NCBI GenBank assembly: GCA_024231375.1 | Contig: JAAEQP010000830.1 | Span: forward strand, 1 to 9,969 | Source of the DNA: a bacterium | Lineage (GTDB): Bacteria > Hydrogenedentota > Hydrogenedentia > Hydrogenedentiales > SLHB01 | Direction: 5' to 3' | Length of the DNA: 9,969 bases | In this document: positions 6,865 to 9,969 of the stretch, piece after piece | Layout of the letters: each line of letters begins with the position of its first letter | Position numbering within the stretch: the stretch's first letter is position 1 | Program-made: the position numbers and the translations under genes | Notes under the pieces: generated by a model | Databases searched by the model: none | The model's input: only the letters and a program-made list of their open reading frames with translations | What the model was told of the DNA's origin: nothing

Positions 6865-9741
6865 CTACGGCGTAAGGACCACGCCCGTCTTCACTGCAAC
6901 CGCGACTCCGGTACCGTCAAGCCAGGCGAGTTCCCAATCCAAGGGGCCCCTGGCGGGAGTGTCGCAAGACGCGGATAAGATGTGGCGTCCCGGGGGCAGC
7001 GGGACGGTTTTCGACACGGACGTGCCGTCCTCCTGCCCAAGCTTCATGCGCAGCGCGTCGATCCCCGAATGACCCCGCACAGTCCACAAGCAAGGTTCGT
7101 TTGGCAGGAGTACGCTCGGCGCCGCATCCAGGAAGACGGGGGAGGGCGCATAGGGCATTCTCAATCGACGCTCGTTCTCGTCGCCCAGCGCGAGCACGAA
7201 AACCGGCGATTCGTCCCCGGCCGTCCGCGGCGCCGTCCAGGAGAACTCAGTCTCGCCCGAATCCAACTTCACGACCTTGTGCCCGAGAACCACACCATCC
7301 GAATCCTGAACCGCGGCCGCCCCCATATCTGTGGAACCCGGCTCGCACACGAGCGTGTAGGTTGCCTCCTGGATTCCGGAGGCAGTGGATAGCGCGGTAA
7401 CGGAAACGTCGTCCGTGCGTATGCACAATGCACCGTAGGATCCGATGTCGTGGTAACGCATGAAATTGGAGTTCTTCTTCCACACGAAACTGCTCTGTTC
7501 GCGCGTGGCGCCCACGTGGCGTGTGAAGCAGAAGTTCGCCGTCCACGTGTCCAAACGCTCACTGTCCGCGAAGGCGGTCCACGGAATCAGCAGTTCCAGG
7601 TGCATGCGGTCCCCTGCCGAAGCCACGGCCGACATCACCCCTTCCAGCGCATGCTCGAACGAGACCTCCCCCTCGCTGAAGTATCCCGACCAGACATTGC
7701 CGGCTGCATCGACGATGACCTGCGCATAGTCCGTCCGGTCGCCGTCTACATCGAGAAACGCCTCGATAGAGGTGTTCGCCCACGGAACAGTCGGCTTCCC
7801 GGCCGCGGCAGCCCGTGCCTCCGCGTACTCAGGTTCATGGCAGTCGAAGGCGACCGAGAATCCTTCGGGACGCGTGGCTACCAGAATCCTGTGAGCGGGC
7901 GCGGGCTCACCGTTGAAGTTGTTAACCAGTCCGTACGTGTGCGCGCCGTCCCACTCGTCCGAGTCCAGATGTCCGTCGATCTCCAGCGTCGTCGATAGCC
8001 TGGGAAGCGGCTCTGGCGAAGAGGTCGCCGCGGAAAGGGCAGGCGCCTCGGAACCAACTTCGGAAAGGGCAAATGACACGTCTGCCTCGGTGCTGCCGGG
8101 GTGCTCCGTAGGGGAGACGAGATGGTCCAGAAGCACCAAGGCTGTGTCGCGAAGCTGCTCCAACTCGCCGGACGTTGCGCCCAACGCGAAATCCCCTTTG
8201 AGCTTGGCGAGGAAGGCTTGGGCCGCTTCGCGGGCGGGAGAATCTCCGCTTCCGTGTTCCACTGCGTACTCCAACTCGCGGTACACGCGATAGTCCTGGT
8301 AGGCGAGTCGCATGCCCTCGTATTGCATGGTCTCGACGAATGCGCCGTTCCATCCCACTTCGGGCAGGGGAGGGTATCCCAATATGGCGTCCTTCGGTTC
8401 GACACCCGCATTCCCGTCGAAATCATTCCAAGCATTCTCCTTGGCCTTGCACCACACCCAGAACGCCACGCCGTCAGCGTCCGTGCGCAGCAAGTGAAGG
8501 CCCGATCTACGGTTCAATTCGAGGATGCCGTCCCCGTAGACGCCCGTGAGGATCATCCACTGCCCATTCCGCTCGATGGCCTCGGCGCGTTTCTTGACTG
8601 CGTCCTCAGGCGATGTCGCGTTCTGGACCACACTTGTGAAGAGCTCGCGACCCGGCCCCTGGTTGAAGTCGGAGAAGTAGCTCGTAAGAAACGTGGGAAT
8701 CTCCACTGTCCGCGAGCATTCGCACTGGCGCAAGACGAGACTACGCTTCCGCTCGGACAGGCCCGGTTCGTCATTCGGGAAGAACCACATGTTTGGGCAG
8801 CCGTCCGCGGTCAACCGGTCACGGAGTGCCGTCAGCGTCAGACTGAATGCCTCTCTCACGTCCGCATGACCGAGCAACTCCACTTCACCTTCCGTATAGC
8901 CCAGTTTTTTGCCTACCACCAAGGCCAGACCAGGCCAGGACACGATGAGCGGGCCATCCATGCCGAGCGAAGCCATTGACCTCGCCGTGTCCGACAAGCT
9001 CTCGGAGCCAACATCATCAACACGGACGCCTTCGGGCGTCTTCGTCACCCTCGTGCCGGGCCAACCCGCCCACAATACGCTGTTCAAACCGGTGTCGCGC
9101 GCCAAAACTGTCAATTCGTCCCGGCTGCACCCGCTCGTGAACATCGTCCTGACCGGTTGGTCCTGTTCGTGGAGTTCGCCGTGCAACACGCGGACCACAA
9201 GAGTGAGCGGGATGCCCTTCGGGCATTCATCGCCGGTCAGCAGGACATGGTAGGCGTAGCTGCCCGGTTTCGTCTGAGACGCCACATTCACGCGAAACAG
9301 CAGCAGCACATTCCGATCGGGTGTGAGCACGCACCGATCCTCCCGAACCCACCGAAGCGCCTCCACGCTGTACGACGTTGCCGGGAGCCCAAAGACCGTT
9401 CCGTCCCCGCGATCCTCTCGCATGAGCGGTTCGAGGATCTCTGGTATCACATTGGCCGTGGTGCTTGCCCAATGAGGACGTTGCGGCCAATAGCGTGCCC
9501 GCAGACACTGGACGCCGATGTCGCCGGTTGACGCCGCACCGTCCTCTGGTCGCATTTCCACCTCGGGGTTTGTCAGGGGAACGCCCGGATAGAACCCAAT
9601 GAACCGATCCGAGGGCATCCCGGGAAGACACAGCATCGTCAGACTGGACGTGAATTCCGCTCGGGCGGGAATTCTATCCGGTCCGATGCGTCCCGGACTA
9701 GAGACCATGAAGAAGACACCGGCATCGTCTCCCGCGTCCAA
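6865..9741 (-). CDS. DUF4091/GH123-like glycoside-hydrolase-type protein with C-terminal CBM9-like domain
   Basis: A large protein of at least 958 residues (numbered from the TTG at 9741). Residues about 1-190 are beta-rich. Residues about 195-500 look like the TIM-barrel region of DUF4091/GH123-type proteins: MWFFPNDEPG (318-327, with a candidate acidic pair around D324/E325), ADGVAFWVWC (422-431) and the helix VETMQYEGMRLAYQDYRVYRELE, which resembles the family's closing segment. A CBM9-like region runs from about 585 (LEIDGHLDSDEWDGA) to 775, with SIEAFLDVDGDRTDYAQ and LLIPWTAF. The last 180 residues are probably beta domains. A role in sugar or glycan breakdown is likely, but the substrate is unknown. 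The start is unsafe: neither the TTG nor the ATG at 9708 has a ribosome binding site, and the frame is open and protein-like up to 9921. The true N terminus, with any signal peptide, probably lies upstream, perhaps across a frame break. I cannot tell whether it is functional. Confidence 0.8.
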   Translation of the reverse strand: MDAGDDAGVFFMVSSPGRIGPDRIPARAEFTSSLTMLCLPGMPSDRFIGFYPGVPLTNPEVEMRPEDGAASTGDIGVQCLRARYWPQRPHWASTTANVIPEILEPLMREDRGDGTVFGLPATSYSVEALRWVREDRCVLTPDRNVLLLFRVNVASQTKPGSYAYHVLLTGDECPKGIPLTLVVRVLHGELHEQDQPVRTMFTSGCSRDELTVLARDTGLNSVLWAGWPGTRVTKTPEGVRVDDVGSESLSDTARSMASLGMDGPLIVSWPGLALVVGKKLGYTEGEVELLGHADVREAFSLTLTALRDRLTADGCPNMWFFPNDEPGLSERKRSLVLRQCECSRTVEIPTFLTSYFSDFNQGPGRELFTSVVQNATSPEDAVKKRAEAIERNGQWMILTGVYGDGILELNRRSGLHLLRTDADGVAFWVWCKAKENAWNDFDGNAGVEPKDAILGYPPLPEVGWNGAFVETMQYEGMRLAYQDYRVYRELEYAVEHGSGDSPAREAAQAFLAKLKGDFALGATSGELEQLRDTALVLLDHLVSPTEHPGSTEADVSFALSEVGSEAPALSAATSSPEPLPRLSTTLEIDGHLDSDEWDGAHTYGLVNNFNGEPAPAHRILVATRPEGFSVAFDCHEPEYAEARAAAAGKPTVPWANTSIEAFLDVDGDRTDYAQVIVDAAGNVWSGYFSEGEVSFEHALEGVMSAVASAGDRMHLELLIPWTAFADSERLDTWTANFCFTRHVGATREQSSFVWKKNSNFMRYHDIGSYGALCIRTDDVSVTALSTASGIQEATYTLVCEPGSTDMGAAAVQDSDGVVLGHKVVKLDSGETEFSWTAPRTAGDESPVFVLALGDENERRLRMPYAPSPVFLDAAPSVLLPNEPCLWTVRGHSGIDALRMKLGQEDGTSVSKTVPLPPGRHILSASCDTPARGPLDWELAWLDGTGVAVAVKTGVVLTP

Positions 9742-9758
9742 CCGGGCGGCGCCGTGAA

Positions 9759-9969
9759 TCAGCCCTGCACGCGGTTCGACAGGGAATGATCGGTCGCCGA
9801 AAACAATCGGAGGCGCCTCCGCGGCTTGGGCCGCACCCGGCCCGCGCCGTATTCCCAGGCGGGCACGATCGCCGGCGCCTCGTCCAGGACGGGCGCCCCG
9901 TCGGGGTAGCTCCAGCCCGGGTCACCCTCGAGCTTGCAGGCCTGGTAGACCACCGTGACACCGAACTCC
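9759..9969 (-). CDS. 3' part of an open frame cut by the window edge; possibly the N-terminal part of the DUF4091-like gene
   Basis: The minus-strand frame with codons starting at 9968 is open from the edge to a TGA at 9759. Its first 43 codons (9968-9840) read as convincing protein, for example GVTVVYQACKLEG and GWSYPDGAPVLDEAPAIV, and 40 of the 43 end in G or C. After about 9840 it becomes arginine-rich (RPKPRRRLRLF), as out-of-frame GC-rich sequence does, while the DUF4091-like frame becomes protein-like over the same bases (APPIVFGDRSFPVEPRAGL). One reading is a single gene with a -1 frame change, real or a sequencing error. The other is a separate upstream gene ending 17 bp before the TTG. 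I do not recognise the family. Confidence 0.5.
   Translation of the reverse strand, partial: EFGVTVVYQACKLEGDPGWSYPDGAPVLDEAPAIVPAWEYGAGRVRPKPRRRLRLFSATDHSLSNRVQG

Noticed and set aside
1..9969. CRISPR array, tRNA, insertion sequence, phage or defence genes
   Set aside because: I saw no regularly spaced repeats, no cloverleaf-like sequence, no transposase motifs and no defence-type domains on either strand.

Overview
The window is a GC-rich bacterial segment in which every gene I can support lies on the minus strand. The gene families (a sigma-54 response regulator with a PAS-rich histidine kinase, a chemoreceptor, an RsbW-type ATPase, a DUF4091-like hydrolase and a probable family 9 glycosyltransferase) point to a motile, diderm environmental bacterium. 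The mix would suit Hydrogenedentota, a PVC-type lineage or a deltaproteobacterium-like group. The taxonomic guess is inference only, because there is no rRNA or marker gene.

Layout in transcription order (right to left). At 9969-9759 is the 3' part of an open frame cut by the window edge. Next is a large protein (about 9741-6865) with a DUF4091/GH123-like catalytic region followed by a CBM9-like domain. These two may be one gene broken by a -1 frame change near 9850-9815. After a 132-bp gap comes a two-component operon: a membrane-anchored three-PAS histidine kinase (6732-4555), whose stop overlaps a possible GTG start of an NtrC-type response regulator (4546-3134). A 247-bp intergenic region follows, holding a perfect 32-bp palindrome (3000-3031) and a near-consensus sigma-54 promoter (2913-2927). 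Downstream are an RsbW-like ATPase (2886-2434) and an MCP (2256-286). A 9-bp hairpin with a UUCG loop follows the MCP, then a second, weaker sigma-54-like site, then the first 46 codons of a probable GT9 glycosyltransferase (139-1).

How they may work together (inference): the kinase phosphorylates the adjacent regulator. The regulator, with intact receiver, AAA+ (GAFTGA) and Fis-type HTH regions, binds the palindrome about 113 bp upstream of the predicted start site and activates sigma-54 transcription of the RsbW-like/MCP pair. This would be a compact, self-contained sensory circuit linking a two-component system to a partner-switch-type kinase and a chemoreceptor. No gap exceeds 300 bp. I see no tRNA, rRNA, CRISPR array, insertion sequence or phage gene.
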